A stretch of DNA of 64,000 bases from Pseudomonas nitroreducens NBRC 12694 (GCF_002091755.1 NZ_BDAI01000004.1:473644-537643), one strand, 5' to 3'. Positions 7,996 to 17,292 are shown, counted from the stretch's first letter. A program made the numbers and translations. Notes: generated by a model from the sequence alone, not told the origin.

Positions 7996-10413
7996 TCAGA
8001 CGTCCAGGTTGGACACCGCCAGGGCGTTGCTCTCGATGAAGTCGCGGCGCGGCTCCACGGCATCGCCCATCAGGGTGTTGAACAGCTGGTCGGCGGCGAT
8101 GGCATCCTCGATGGTCACCTTCAGCATGCGGCGCACGTTCGGGTCCATGGTGGTTTCCCACAGCTGGTCCGGGTTCATCTCGCCCAGTCCTTTGTATCGC
8201 TGGATGCTGTGACGCTTGGTGCCTTCGGTCATCAGCCACTCCAGGGCTTCCTTGAAGCTGCTGACGGCCTTCTTGCGCTCGCCCTTCTGCACATAGGCGC
8301 CTTCTTCCAACAGACTGTTCAGCTTGGCGCCCAGCTCGGTCACCGAGCGGTAGTCATTGCTGGCGAAGAAGTCGCGGTTGAAGGTGACGTAGCTCGACAA
8401 GCCATGGGCAACCATCTCGACTTCCGGCAGCCACAGGTGACGCTCGCGGTCTTCCCGCAGGCTGACCTTGTACACCAGACCGGATTTCTCCGCGGCCTTC
8501 AGGCGAGCCTGGTACTGGTCCAGCCAGCCCTGCATGGCAGCCTGGTCGCCCAGTTGGTCGACATCGATGCGCGGCAGGTAGACGAAGTGCTCGGTCAGGT
8601 CCTGCGGATAGAGACGGGACAGGCGGGACAGCGTACGCATGACCGTGCGGTACTCGTTGACCAGCTTCTCCAGCGCTTCGCCGGACAGGCCCGGGGCGCT
8701 TTCGTTGACGTGCACGCTGGCCTCTTCGAGGGCCGACTGGGTCATGTACTCTTCCATGGCCACGTCGTCCTTGATGTACTGCTCCTGCTTGCCGCGCTTG
8801 ACCTTGTACAGCGGTGGCTGGGCGATATAGATGTAGCCGCGCTCGACCAGCTCCGGCAGCTGACGGAAGAAGAAGGTCAGCAGCAGGGTACGGATGTGCG
8901 AACCGTCGACGTCAGCATCGGTCATGATGATGATGTTGTGGTAACGCAGCTTGTCGATGTTGTACTCCTCGCGACCGATACCGCAGCCCAGTGCAGTGAT
9001 CAGCGTGCCGACCTCCTGGGAGGACAGCATCTTGTCGAAGCGAGCCTTCTCGACGTTGAGGATCTTGCCCTTGAGCGGTAGGATCGCCTGGGTCTTGCGG
9101 TTACGGCCCTGCTTGGCAGAACCGCCCGCGGAGTCACCCTCCACGATGTACAGTTCGGAGAGGGCGGGGTCCTTCTCCTGGCAGTCGGCGAGTTTTCCCG
9201 GCAGGCCGGCGATGTCCAGCGCGCCCTTGCGGCGAGTCATCTCACGAGCCTTGCGCGCGGCCTCACGGGCGCGGGCGGCGTCGATCATCTTGCCGACCAC
9301 GGCCTTGGCTTCGTTCGGGTTCTCCAGCAGGAAGTCGGCGAAGTACTTGCCCATCTCCTGCTCGACGGCGGTCTTCACCTCCGAGGAAACCAGCTTGTCC
9401 TTGGTCTGCGAGCTGAACTTAGGATCCGGTACCTTCACCGAAATGATCGCGGTCAGACCTTCACGGGCGTCGTCGCCGGTGGTGGCGATCTTGAACTTCT
9501 TCGCCAGGCCTTCCTGCTCGATGTAGTTGTTCAGGTGGCGGGTGAGGGCGGAGCGGAAGCCTGCCAGGTGGGTACCGCCGTCACGCTGCGGAATGTTGTT
9601 GGTGAAGCAGAGGATGTTCTCGTTGAAGCTGTCGTTCCACTGCAGGGCGACTTCCACGCCGACGCCGTCTTCTTCGCGCTGGCAGTTGAAGTGGAAAACC
9701 TGGTTCACCGCGGTCTTGTTGGTGTTCAGGTACTCGACGAAGGCACGCAGGCCACCCTCGTACTTGAACAGCTCTTCCTTGCCGGCACGCTCATCGCGCA
9801 GGACGATGCCCACGCCGGAGTTCAGGAAGGACAGTTCGCGGATCCGCTTGGCCAGGATGTCCCAGCTGAAGTGGATGTTGTGGAAGGTTTCTGGAGAGGG
9901 CTTGAAGTGAACCTCGGTGCCCGAACCTTCGGTGTCGCCCACCGGGCGCAGCGGGAATTGCGGAACGCCGTGGTGATAAACCTGTTCCCAGACCTTGCCC
10001 TCACGGCGGATGGTCAGGCGCAGCTCATGGGAGAGGGCGTTCACCACCGACACACCTACGCCGTGCAGGCCGCCGGAGACCTTGTAGCTGTTGTCGTCGA
10101 ACTTACCGCCGGCGTGAAGGACGGTCATGATGACCTCTGCCGCGGAGACCCCTTCTTCCTTGTGGATATCCACCGGAATGCCGCGGCCGTTGTCGCGCAC
10201 GGTGATGGATTCATCGGTGTGAATGGTGATGCTGATCTCGCTGCAGTAGCCCGCCAGCGCTTCGTCGATCGAGTTGTCCACGACCTCGAAGACCATGTGG
10301 TGCAGGCCAGTGCCGTCGTCGGTATCACCGATGTACATGCCCGGACGCTTACGTACGGCGTCCAGTCCCTTCAGTACCTTGATACTGGAAGAGTCGTAGG
10401 TGTTCTCGCTCAT
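7996..10413 (-). CDS. gyrB: DNA gyrase subunit B
   Basis: ATPase subunit of type II topoisomerase gyrase, which introduces negative supercoils. 805 residues. The GHKL ATPase start LDAVRKRPGMYIGD, the toprim motif VEGDSAGGSAKQGRNR, and DADVDGSHIRTLLLTFFF are all present. The C-terminal region retains the long gammaproteobacterial insertion. The ATG overlaps the recF stop by four bases, continuing the dnaA-dnaN-recF-gyrB order typical of pseudomonads. Confidence 0.98.
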   Translation of the reverse strand: MSENTYDSSSIKVLKGLDAVRKRPGMYIGDTDDGTGLHHMVFEVVDNSIDEALAGYCSEISITIHTDESITVRDNGRGIPVDIHKEEGVSAAEVIMTVLHAGGKFDDNSYKVSGGLHGVGVSVVNALSHELRLTIRREGKVWEQVYHHGVPQFPLRPVGDTEGSGTEVHFKPSPETFHNIHFSWDILAKRIRELSFLNSGVGIVLRDERAGKEELFKYEGGLRAFVEYLNTNKTAVNQVFHFNCQREEDGVGVEVALQWNDSFNENILCFTNNIPQRDGGTHLAGFRSALTRHLNNYIEQEGLAKKFKIATTGDDAREGLTAIISVKVPDPKFSSQTKDKLVSSEVKTAVEQEMGKYFADFLLENPNEAKAVVGKMIDAARAREAARKAREMTRRKGALDIAGLPGKLADCQEKDPALSELYIVEGDSAGGSAKQGRNRKTQAILPLKGKILNVEKARFDKMLSSQEVGTLITALGCGIGREEYNIDKLRYHNIIIMTDADVDGSHIRTLLLTFFFRQLPELVERGYIYIAQPPLYKVKRGKQEQYIKDDVAMEEYMTQSALEEASVHVNESAPGLSGEALEKLVNEYRTVMRTLSRLSRLYPQDLTEHFVYLPRIDVDQLGDQAAMQGWLDQYQARLKAAEKSGLVYKVSLREDRERHLWLPEVEMVAHGLSSYVTFNRDFFASNDYRSVTELGAKLNSLLEEGAYVQKGERKKAVSSFKEALEWLMTEGTKRHSIQRYKGLGEMNPDQLWETTMDPNVRRMLKVTIEDAIAADQLFNTLMGDAVEPRRDFIESNALAVSNLDV

Positions 10414-11519
10414 TCTTCACTCCCGATGGTAGTGTCCTGAGAGACGCGCCCATGTTCCACGTGGAACATCGACACCGGCGTTTCCATTCGCCAGCCGTCT
10501 TTCAATAAGTGCGGGTCGACGCAGGTGATGAATACCTGGCAACCCAGATCTTCGAGAAGCCGGCACAAAGACAACCGATGCTTCTCATCCAATTCGGAGG
10601 GGAGGTCATCCACCAGGTAGACGCATTGCCCGCGTTTCGCCTGGTTGATCAAATGCCCCTGGGCGATCCGCAACGCGCAGACCACCAATTTCTGTTGACC
10701 GCGGGACAGGATCTCCGCGGCATTGTGTCCTCCCAGGCGAATTCGCAGATCCGCCCGTTGAGGCCCCGCCTGGGTGTGGCCCATCTGCTGATCACGCAGC
10801 AGGCTGGACGACAGCACCTCACTCAATTCGCGTTCCTTGTCCCAGCCCCGGTAATAGCTGAGCGTCAGGTCGTCGAGCTGGATGAGCTCGGCCAGAGTAC
10901 GCTCGAACTGGGGTTTCAAGGCCTGGATATAGGACCGCCGATACGCATCGATTTCGTCGCTCGCCGAGCATAATTCCCGGTCCCACGCAGCTTGCGAAGC
11001 ACCGTCCAGTCTACCATGCCGGAGCCACGAGTTCCGCTGCCGCAGGGCCTTCTGCAGTCTTTGCCAGGCGGCCATGAAGCGTTGTTCCACGTGGAACACA
11101 CCCCAGTCGAGAAACTGCCGGCGAATCTTCGGCGCACCTTCCAGCAAACGGAAACTGTCCGGATTGATCAGCTGCAGCGGCAAGGTCTCGGCGAGCTGGG
11201 CGGCACTGCGTGCATTCTGCCCATCGATACGAATCTGGAACTCGCCCTGGCGATCCCGTGAAACACCCAGGCTGCTATCGAAGCCATTCCCCAGACGTAC
11301 CTGTCCGAACACCGTGCAGGCCGGTTCTTCGTATTGGATGACAGGTTGCAGACGCATGCTGCGGAACGAACGCGCGAGGCCGAGCAGATGGATGGCTTCC
11401 AGCACGCTGGTCTTGCCGCTGCCATTTTCGCCGTAGAGGATGTTGATGCGGGGGGAGGGGGAGAAGGTCACCGGGTGCAGGTTGCGCACCGCGGTGACCG
11501 AAAGGCGGGTAAGGGACAT
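10410..11519 (-). CDS. recF: DNA replication and repair protein RecF
   Basis: SMC-like ATPase of the RecFOR pathway that loads RecA at gapped DNA. 369 residues with the Walker A motif GENGSGKTS near residue 30, the ABC-type signature region LSRGQQKLVVCALR and the Walker B-like VYLVDDLPSELD. It overlaps gyrB by four bases and follows dnaN by nine. Two perfect 16-bp parS sites lie inside the reading frame, both read as FHVE by the protein, so this gene doubles as the centromere. Confidence 0.97.
   Translation of the reverse strand: MSLTRLSVTAVRNLHPVTFSPSPRINILYGENGSGKTSVLEAIHLLGLARSFRSMRLQPVIQYEEPACTVFGQVRLGNGFDSSLGVSRDRQGEFQIRIDGQNARSAAQLAETLPLQLINPDSFRLLEGAPKIRRQFLDWGVFHVEQRFMAAWQRLQKALRQRNSWLRHGRLDGASQAAWDRELCSASDEIDAYRRSYIQALKPQFERTLAELIQLDDLTLSYYRGWDKERELSEVLSSSLLRDQQMGHTQAGPQRADLRIRLGGHNAAEILSRGQQKLVVCALRIAQGHLINQAKRGQCVYLVDDLPSELDEKHRLSLCRLLEDLGCQVFITCVDPHLLKDGWRMETPVSMFHVEHGRVSQDTTIGSEE
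10453..10468. other. parS centromere site 1
   Basis: Perfect palindrome TGTTCCACGTGGAACA, the Pseudomonas ParB-binding consensus. It lies in the 3' end of recF, about 3.8 kb from oriC. ParB would nucleate here for chromosome partition. Confidence 0.95.
11083..11098. other. parS centromere site 2
   Basis: Second perfect copy of the 16-bp ParB palindrome, 630 bp from the first and also inside recF. Two sites close together support ParB spreading. Confidence 0.95.
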
Positions 11520-11528
11520 CGATACGCG

Positions 11529-12635
11529 TCAGAGGCGCATCGGCATGACGACGTAGGCAGAATCGTCGTTGTCCGCTTCCTGCAGCAGCGCACTGCTGTT
11601 GGAGTCAGAGAGAATCATGCGTACCTGCTCGGTACCCATCACACCCAGGACGTCCAGCAGGTAGCTGACGTTGAAGCCGATTTCCAGACTGCCACCGTTG
11701 TAGTCGACCTGCACTTCTTCTTCCGCCTCTTCCTGCTCCGGGTTGTTCGCCTGGATCTTCAGGAGGCCATTGGAAAGCTGCAGACGGATACCGCGGTACT
11801 TCTCGTTGGAAAGAATCGCAGTACGGCTGAAGGCTTCGCGCAACACCTGGCGATCACCGATCACCAGCTTGTCACCGCCTTTGGGCAGCACACGCTCGTA
11901 GTCGGGGAACTTACCGTCCACCAGCTTGGAGGTGAAGGTGAACTCGCCGGTGGTCGCACGGATGTGATGTTGGCCAAGAACGATGGAGACTTCGCCGTCC
12001 TGTTCAGTGAGCAGACGAGCCAGCTCCAGGATGCCTTTACGCGGCACGATCACCTGATGGCGATCCTGTGCTTCCGGCACGCCATTGCTCAGCGAGCACA
12101 TGGCCAGGCGGTGACCGTCGGTAGCCACGGCGCGCAAGGTACCGCCACCGACCTCCAGCAGCATGCCATTGAGGTAGTAGCGAACATCCTGCTGCGCCAT
12201 GGCGAAGCTGGTGCGATCGATCAGGCGACGCAGCTTGCTCTGCACCAGGCTAAAGGTCAGCGAGCCGGGGCCTTCTTCCACAGTGGGGAAGTCATTGGCG
12301 GGCAGGGTGGAGAGGGTGAAGCGGCTGCGGCCGGCTTTCACCAGGAGCTTCTGCTCGTCGACACGGATATCGATCACGGCATCGCTGGGAAGGCTCTTGC
12401 AGATGTCCATCAGCTTGCGTGCCGGCACGGTGATTTCGCCCGGCTCAGCGGCATCTTCCAGCGTGACACGGCCAACCAGTTCGACTTCGAGGTCGGTACC
12501 GGTGAGCGACAGTTGCTGACCTTCGACGACCAGCAGGACGTTGGAAAGAACCGGCAGCGTCTGGCGGCGCTCGACGACGCCAGCGACCAGCTGCAGGGGT
12601 TTCAACAGAGCTTCGCGTTGAATAGTGAAATGCAT
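11529..12635 (-). CDS. dnaN: DNA polymerase III subunit beta (sliding clamp)
   Basis: Ring-shaped processivity clamp of the replicative polymerase. The 368-residue product begins MHFTIQREALLKPLQLVAGV and ends YVVMPMRL, the canonical clamp C-terminus. The three clamp domains fit the length. It lies 29 bp downstream of dnaA and 9 bp upstream of recF on the minus strand, so the four genes form one cluster. Confidence 0.98.
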   Translation of the reverse strand: MHFTIQREALLKPLQLVAGVVERRQTLPVLSNVLLVVEGQQLSLTGTDLEVELVGRVTLEDAAEPGEITVPARKLMDICKSLPSDAVIDIRVDEQKLLVKAGRSRFTLSTLPANDFPTVEEGPGSLTFSLVQSKLRRLIDRTSFAMAQQDVRYYLNGMLLEVGGGTLRAVATDGHRLAMCSLSNGVPEAQDRHQVIVPRKGILELARLLTEQDGEVSIVLGQHHIRATTGEFTFTSKLVDGKFPDYERVLPKGGDKLVIGDRQVLREAFSRTAILSNEKYRGIRLQLSNGLLKIQANNPEQEEAEEEVQVDYNGGSLEIGFNVSYLLDVLGVMGTEQVRMILSDSNSSALLQEADNDDSAYVVMPMRL

Positions 12636-12664
12636 GGTCTAGTCCCTTGCCTCGTGAGGCTGCG

Positions 12665-14197
12665 TCAGGTGGTCAGAGTACGCAGCAGGTTCTTGTAGTC
12701 CTCGCGGATATCCGCGTCGGATTCCTTGAGTTGAGCGATCTTACGACAGGCGTGCAGCACCGTGGTGTGATCCCGACCGCCGAAGGCCACGCCGATTTCC
12801 GGCAGGCTGTGGTTGGTCAGTTCCTTGGAAAGTGCCATGGCTACCTGGCGTGGACGCGCCACCGAGCGCGAACGGCGCTTGGACAGCAGGTCGGCGATCT
12901 TGATCTTGTAGTACTCGGCGACGGTGCGCTGGATGTTGTCGATGCTGACCAGCTTGTCCTGCAAGGCCAGCAGATCCTTCAGCGACTCGCGGATCAGCTC
13001 GATGGTGATCGGCCGGCCCATGAAGTGGGAGTGCGCGATCACACGTTTGAGCGCGCCTTCCAGCTCCCGCACGTTGGAGCGAATGCGCTGGGCGATGAAG
13101 AATGCAGCGTCATGCGGCAACTCGACCTTGGCCTGCTCGGCCTTCTTCATCAGGATCGCCACACGGGTTTCCAGTTCCGGCGGCTCCACGGCCACCGTCA
13201 GGCCCCAGCCGAAGCGGGACTTCAGGCGCTCTTCCAGGCCTTCGATTTCCTTCGGGTAACGGTCACTGGTCAGGATGACCTGCTGGCCGCCTTCGAGGAG
13301 GGCGTTGAAGGTGTGGAAAAACTCTTCCTGGGAACGCTCTTTGCGGGCGAAGAACTGGATATCGTCGATCAGCAGAGCATCTACCGACCGGTAGAAACGC
13401 TTGAACTCGTTGATGGCATTCAGCTGCAGCGCTTTCACCATGTCCGCGACGAAGCGCTCCGAATGCAGGTAGACGACCTTGGCATTGGGGTTCTTCTTCA
13501 GCAGGTGGTTACCCACAGCGTGCATCAAGTGGGTTTTACCCAGGCCGACGCCCCCATAAAGGAAGAGCGGGTTGTAGCCGTGCTTGAGGTTGTCCGCCAC
13601 CTGCCAGGCTGCCGCGCGGGCCAACTGGTTGGATTTACCCTCGACGAAGTTCTCGAAGGTGAAGGTGCGGTTGAGGTAGCTGGTGTGCTTGAGCGCACCT
13701 TCTACCTGCACGTTGCGCTCGCTACGCACGGTAGCAGCGGGCATCGCCGCCGCCAGCGGATCGATCCCCGGGCTCGACTCGTCCAGATCGGCAATGGTCT
13801 GCACCGGCGCAGCCTGGATTGACTGGGGCTCGGAAACGGACACCGCAACGGGCGCCGGAGCAGCAGAGGACGCCGGGGCAACCGCCGGCTGCGCTACAGG
13901 CTGCACGTTGACCTGGGGCGTCGGCACCAGGGCAGGCCTTGGCGTGCGGCTACGGCGACTGCCGATCAGCAGCGAAATCGCCGGGATCTGGCCATTGCCA
14001 CGCTCGCCCAGCAGCTCCAGCAGGCGGCCCATGTACTTCTCATTGACCCAGTCGAGTACGAAGCGGTTGGGTGCGTAGACGCGCAACTCTTCCCCCTCGG
14101 CCTCGACCTGCAAAGGTCGAATCCAGGTGTTGAATTGCTGGGACGGCAGCTCGTCGCGCAGAAGCTCCACGCACTGCTGCCAAAGTTCCACGGACAC
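12665..14197 (-). CDS. dnaA: Chromosomal replication initiator protein DnaA
   Basis: AAA+ initiator that binds DnaA boxes and melts oriC. 510 residues: domain I (VELWQQCVELLRDELPSQQ), a Pro/Ala-rich linker of about 80 residues that is poorly conserved, the AAA+ core with Walker A GGVGLGKTH and Walker B LLIDDIQF, and the DNA-binding domain IV ending in GRDHTTVLHACRKI. The start is a GTG at 14197 after a GGGGGA site. A DnaA box overlaps the -35 of its probable promoter, pointing to autoregulation. Confidence 0.98.
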   Translation of the reverse strand: MSVELWQQCVELLRDELPSQQFNTWIRPLQVEAEGEELRVYAPNRFVLDWVNEKYMGRLLELLGERGNGQIPAISLLIGSRRSRTPRPALVPTPQVNVQPVAQPAVAPASSAAPAPVAVSVSEPQSIQAAPVQTIADLDESSPGIDPLAAAMPAATVRSERNVQVEGALKHTSYLNRTFTFENFVEGKSNQLARAAAWQVADNLKHGYNPLFLYGGVGLGKTHLMHAVGNHLLKKNPNAKVVYLHSERFVADMVKALQLNAINEFKRFYRSVDALLIDDIQFFARKERSQEEFFHTFNALLEGGQQVILTSDRYPKEIEGLEERLKSRFGWGLTVAVEPPELETRVAILMKKAEQAKVELPHDAAFFIAQRIRSNVRELEGALKRVIAHSHFMGRPITIELIRESLKDLLALQDKLVSIDNIQRTVAEYYKIKIADLLSKRRSRSVARPRQVAMALSKELTNHSLPEIGVAFGGRDHTTVLHACRKIAQLKESDADIREDYKNLLRTLTT

Positions 14198-14640
14198 GGA
14201 TATCCCCCAAAAGAAGTCGCAAAGCGAAACAGACCGCCATTGTATCCGCGCCAGACCAACTTATCCACAGTTAAGCGTGCCAGGACACAAGCAAAATCAA
14301 GGTGTTAATGATTTTACCGGTGGTCGGGTAATGGCGCCTTGAACCTTGTGGATAACAGCTTGATGGGGCAGGGGACGACGCAGGGGATCAATCTGTGGAA
14401 AAAACTTCTGTGGAAAAAACCGCATTCCATACCCAGCTTTCCAACCGGCCCCACACAACCCGCGCACGACTTCCCGACACGGTTATCATTGGCTGTACCC
14501 CGCGCACCCTGTTCCCTTGGAGGAGTTATGCACAGGCAGATACCTGCATAAACATAATCATCGATTCAATCTTTAAAGAAAGAGATTTCCTTCCTTTCTA
14601 TAGATTTTGTTTCCGATGCTGGTTGGAAATTGACCTGACC
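14198..14640. other. oriC: Chromosomal replication origin oriC (dnaA-rpmH intergenic)
   Basis: The dnaA-rpmH spacer is the known oriC position in pseudomonads. It holds perfect DnaA boxes at 14261-14269 and 14347-14355, a TTATGCACA box at 14526-14534, and two TGTGGAAAA near-boxes at 14394-14402 and 14409-14417 arranged as a 15-bp tandem repeat. A strongly AT-rich tract follows at 14547-14610, starting CATAAACATAA and ending TTTCTATAG, and is the likely unwinding element. Gene orientation switches here. No protein gene is supported in the spacer. Confidence 0.9.
14239..14269 (-). promoter_or_regulatory. Probable dnaA promoter overlapped by a DnaA box
   Basis: Reading on the minus strand, TACAAT (14239-14244) is a good -10. 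TGGATA (14262-14267) at a 17-bp spacing matches four of six -35 bases. The -35 is embedded in the perfect DnaA box TTATCCACA (14261-14269). DnaA binding there should block RNA polymerase. Confidence 0.65.
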
Positions 14641-14658
14641 GCATGATTTCACTAGAAT
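14630..14658 (+). promoter_or_regulatory. rpmH promoter
   Basis: TTGACC (14630-14635), a 17-bp spacer and TAGAAT (14653-14658) form a near-consensus sigma70 promoter about 60 bp upstream of rpmH, at the right-hand edge of oriC. Confidence 0.8.
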
Positions 14659-14718
14659 CGCCGGTCTCTTTAAACGGGGTCACTGCGACCTCATGTCGTC
14701 AAACCCAGGTACCGAATC

Positions 14719-14853
14719 ATGAAACGTACTTTCCAACCCAGCACCCTCAAGCGCGCTCGCGTTCACGGCTTCCGCGCTCGCATGGCAACCAAGAACGGTC
14801 GTCAGGTTCTGTCGCGTCGTCGCGCCAAGGGCCGCAAGCGTCTGACCGTCTGA
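14719..14853 (+). CDS. rpmH: 50S ribosomal protein L34
   Basis: Small basic large-subunit ribosomal protein, 44 residues, beginning MKRTFQPSTLKRARVHGFRA and ending in KGRKRLTV, matching the bacterial L34 family along its whole length. First gene right of oriC, followed by rnpA after 14 bp as in nearly all bacteria. Confidence 0.98.
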   Translation: MKRTFQPSTLKRARVHGFRARMATKNGRQVLSRRRAKGRKRLTV

Positions 14854-14867
14854 TTTGTCCGACACAG

Positions 14868-15275
14868 GTGGTGAGTCAAGATTTCAGCCGGGAAAAACGT
14901 CTTCTGACAGCCCGGCAATTCACAGCAGTCTTCGACTCCCCCACCTCCAAGGTTCCCGGCAAGCACATTCTGCTGCTGGCGCGCGAAAACGGTCTCGATC
15001 ATCCCCGCCTCGGCCTGGTGATCGGCAAAAAGAACGTCAAGCTCGCCGTCGAGCGTAACCGCCTTAAACGCCTTCTCCGCGATTCCTTCCGCCTCAACCA
15101 GCAGAAGCTGGCTGGTCTGGATATCGTGGTGATCGCGCGCAAAGGTCTTGGCGATCTGGAGAATCCGGAGCTGCACCAGCAGTTCGGCAAACTCTGGAAG
15201 CGCCTGTTGCGCAATCGGCCAAGTCCGGAACCCGCGACAGAATCTCCGGGAGTGGCCGACAGTTCCCATGCGTAG
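14868..15275 (+). CDS. rnpA: Ribonuclease P protein component
   Basis: Protein subunit of RNase P, which matures tRNA 5' ends together with the catalytic RNA. The 135-residue product carries the conserved RNR motif in KLAVERNRLKRLLRDSFR, plus RLLTARQFTAVF near the start. Start taken as the first of two adjacent GTG codons (14868), which gives the usual Pseudomonas length; the GTG at 14871 is possible. The end overlaps yidD by eight bases. Confidence 0.95.
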   Translation: MVSQDFSREKRLLTARQFTAVFDSPTSKVPGKHILLLARENGLDHPRLGLVIGKKNVKLAVERNRLKRLLRDSFRLNQQKLAGLDIVVIARKGLGDLENPELHQQFGKLWKRLLRNRPSPEPATESPGVADSSHA

Positions 15276-15516
15276 ACTGGCGCTGTTACTGATCCAGTTT
15301 TACCGCTACGCCATCAGTCCCATGATGGGCAGGCACTGTCGTTTCTACCCCAGCTGTTCCTGCTACGCGCAGGAGGCCATTGAAATCCATGGCTTCCTGC
15401 GTGGTGGCTGGCTGGCCGCTCGTCGCCTAGGCCGCTGCCATCCCTGGCACCCCGGTGGCTACGACCCGGTACCGCCAGATCCTTCCAAGCCCGCCCCTTC
15501 CTCGACGGCCGAGTAA
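15268..15516 (+). CDS. yidD: Membrane protein insertion efficiency factor YidD
   Basis: Small inner-membrane-associated protein that assists YidC-dependent insertion. The 82 residues include the family core YRYAISPMMGRHCRFYPSCS and a cysteine-rich centre followed by GGYDPVPP. It overlaps the rnpA end and lies two bases before yidC, so the three are co-translated. Confidence 0.95.
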   Translation: MRRLALLLIQFYRYAISPMMGRHCRFYPSCSCYAQEAIEIHGFLRGGWLAARRLGRCHPWHPGGYDPVPPDPSKPAPSSTAE

Positions 15517-15518
15517 CC

Positions 15519-17267
15519 ATGGACATCAAACGTTCAATCCTATTCGTCGCCCTGGCAATCGTGTCCTACGCGCTGGTTCTCCAGTGGAACAAGGACTACG
15601 GCCAGCCCGAACTGCCGGCGCAGACCGCGACCTTCAATCAGACTGAAGGCCTGCCGGACACTTCCGTGCCTGCCGGCAACGCGGCCAACGCTGACGTACC
15701 CACCACGCAGAACGCCCAGGCCAGCCTGCCTAACGAGCAGAAGCCGGCAGCAGCCAGCGAACAGCTGATCCGCGTGAAGACTGATGTCCTGGACCTGACC
15801 ATCGACCCGCGCGGCGGCGACGTGATCAAGCTTGGTCTGACCCAGTACCCGCTGCGCCAGGACCGCCCGGATGTGCCGTTCCCGCTGTTCGAGCGTGACA
15901 ACCAGCGTACCTACCTGGCCCAGAGCGGCCTGACCGGTGCCAATGGTCCGGACGCCGCTGCCAGCGGGCGCCCGCTCTACGCTTCGGCTAAACCTGTCTA
16001 CGAACTGGCGGACGGCCAGGACCAGATGGTCGTCGACCTGACTTATGCACAGGACGGCGTCAGCTACATCAAGCGCTTCACCTTCCACCGCGGCCTGAAA
16101 AGCGACTGCACCGAGAAAGAAAAGGCGCAGAAGAAGCTCGAGTGCATCAACCCCAATGCCTATCAGGTCGGCGTGAGCTACCTGATCGACAACCAGAGCG
16201 ACAAACCGTGGAGCGCCTCGCTGTTCGCCCAGCTCAAGCGTGACGCCAGCGTCGACCCGTCCTCTACCACCGCGACCGGTGTGTCGACCTACCTCGGCGC
16301 CGCGGTCTGGACCCCTGAAAAGCCCTACGTAAAAGTGTCCATGAAGGACATGGACAAGGAGCAGTTCAAGGAAACCGTCCAGGGAGGCTGGGTAGCCTGG
16401 CTGCAGCACTACTTCGTCACCGCCTGGGTTCCCGCCAAGGGCGATACCCACAGCGTGATGACCCGCAAGGACGCTCAGGGCAACTACATCGTCGGCTACA
16501 CCGGCCCCAACCTGACGGTTGCGCCGGGTGCCAAGGGCGAAACCAGCATGACCCTGTACGCCGGCCCCAAACTGCAGGCGTACCTGAAGGAACTGTCCCC
16601 GGGCCTGGAACTGACCGTCGACTACGGTCCGCTGTGGTTCATCGCCCAGCCGATCTTCTGGCTGCTGCAACATATCCACAACCTGGTGGGTAACTGGGGC
16701 TGGTCGATCATCTTCCTGACCATCGTCATCAAACTGGCCTTCTTCCCGCTGTCCGCCGCCAGCTACCGCTCCATGGCCCGCATGCGCGCCGTGTCGCCGA
16801 AACTGGCCGCCCTGAAGGAACAGCACGGCGACGATCGCCAGAAGATGTCCCAGGCGATGATGGAGCTGTACAAAAAAGAGAAGATCAATCCGCTGGGCGG
16901 CTGCCTGCCGATCCTGGTGCAGATGCCGGTCTTCCTCTCCCTGTACTGGGTACTGCTTGAAAGCGTCGAGATGCGCCAGGCTCCGTGGCTGGGCTGGATC
17001 GTCGACCTGTCGGTGAAGGATCCGTTCTTCATCCTGCCGATCATCATGGGCGCTACCATGCTGGTTCAGCAGATGCTCAACCCGACTCCGCCGGACCCCA
17101 TGCAGGCCAAGGTCATGAAGCTGATGCCGATCATCTTCACCTTCTTCTTCCTGTGGTTCCCGGCTGGTCTGGTTCTGTACTGGGTTGTGAACAACTGCCT
17201 GTCCATCGCGCAGCAGTGGTACATTACCCGTCGGATCGAGGCTTCCGCGAAGAAGGCTTCCGCCTGA
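15519..17267 (+). CDS. yidC: Membrane protein insertase YidC
   Basis: Inserts and folds inner-membrane proteins, with or without SecYEG. 582 residues: N-terminal anchor (MDIKRSILFVALAIVSYALV), a large periplasmic domain of about 320 residues, then five C-terminal membrane segments including the conserved cytoplasmic coiled coil near KMSQAMMELYKKEKINPLGG. Length and topology are normal for gammaproteobacteria. An intrinsic terminator follows. Confidence 0.98.
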   Translation: MDIKRSILFVALAIVSYALVLQWNKDYGQPELPAQTATFNQTEGLPDTSVPAGNAANADVPTTQNAQASLPNEQKPAAASEQLIRVKTDVLDLTIDPRGGDVIKLGLTQYPLRQDRPDVPFPLFERDNQRTYLAQSGLTGANGPDAAASGRPLYASAKPVYELADGQDQMVVDLTYAQDGVSYIKRFTFHRGLKSDCTEKEKAQKKLECINPNAYQVGVSYLIDNQSDKPWSASLFAQLKRDASVDPSSTTATGVSTYLGAAVWTPEKPYVKVSMKDMDKEQFKETVQGGWVAWLQHYFVTAWVPAKGDTHSVMTRKDAQGNYIVGYTGPNLTVAPGAKGETSMTLYAGPKLQAYLKELSPGLELTVDYGPLWFIAQPIFWLLQHIHNLVGNWGWSIIFLTIVIKLAFFPLSAASYRSMARMRAVSPKLAALKEQHGDDRQKMSQAMMELYKKEKINPLGGCLPILVQMPVFLSLYWVLLESVEMRQAPWLGWIVDLSVKDPFFILPIIMGATMLVQQMLNPTPPDPMQAKVMKLMPIIFTFFFLWFPAGLVLYWVVNNCLSIAQQWYITRRIEASAKKASA

Positions 17268-17292
17268 TATCGCAGCCTCAAACCGATCGACA

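Noticed and set aside
10161..10169. TGTGGATAT in gyrB and similar one-mismatch boxes (20995, 32241, 41878, 49809)
   Set aside because: One mismatch to the DnaA consensus; GTGGATATC is also a common codon pair here, so they were not counted with the 25 exact boxes.
14643..14867. The upstream extension of the rnpA frame through rpmH
   Set aside because: rnpA starts at the GTG pair at 14868. The upstream part is out of frame with and overlaps rpmH, and has no family match.
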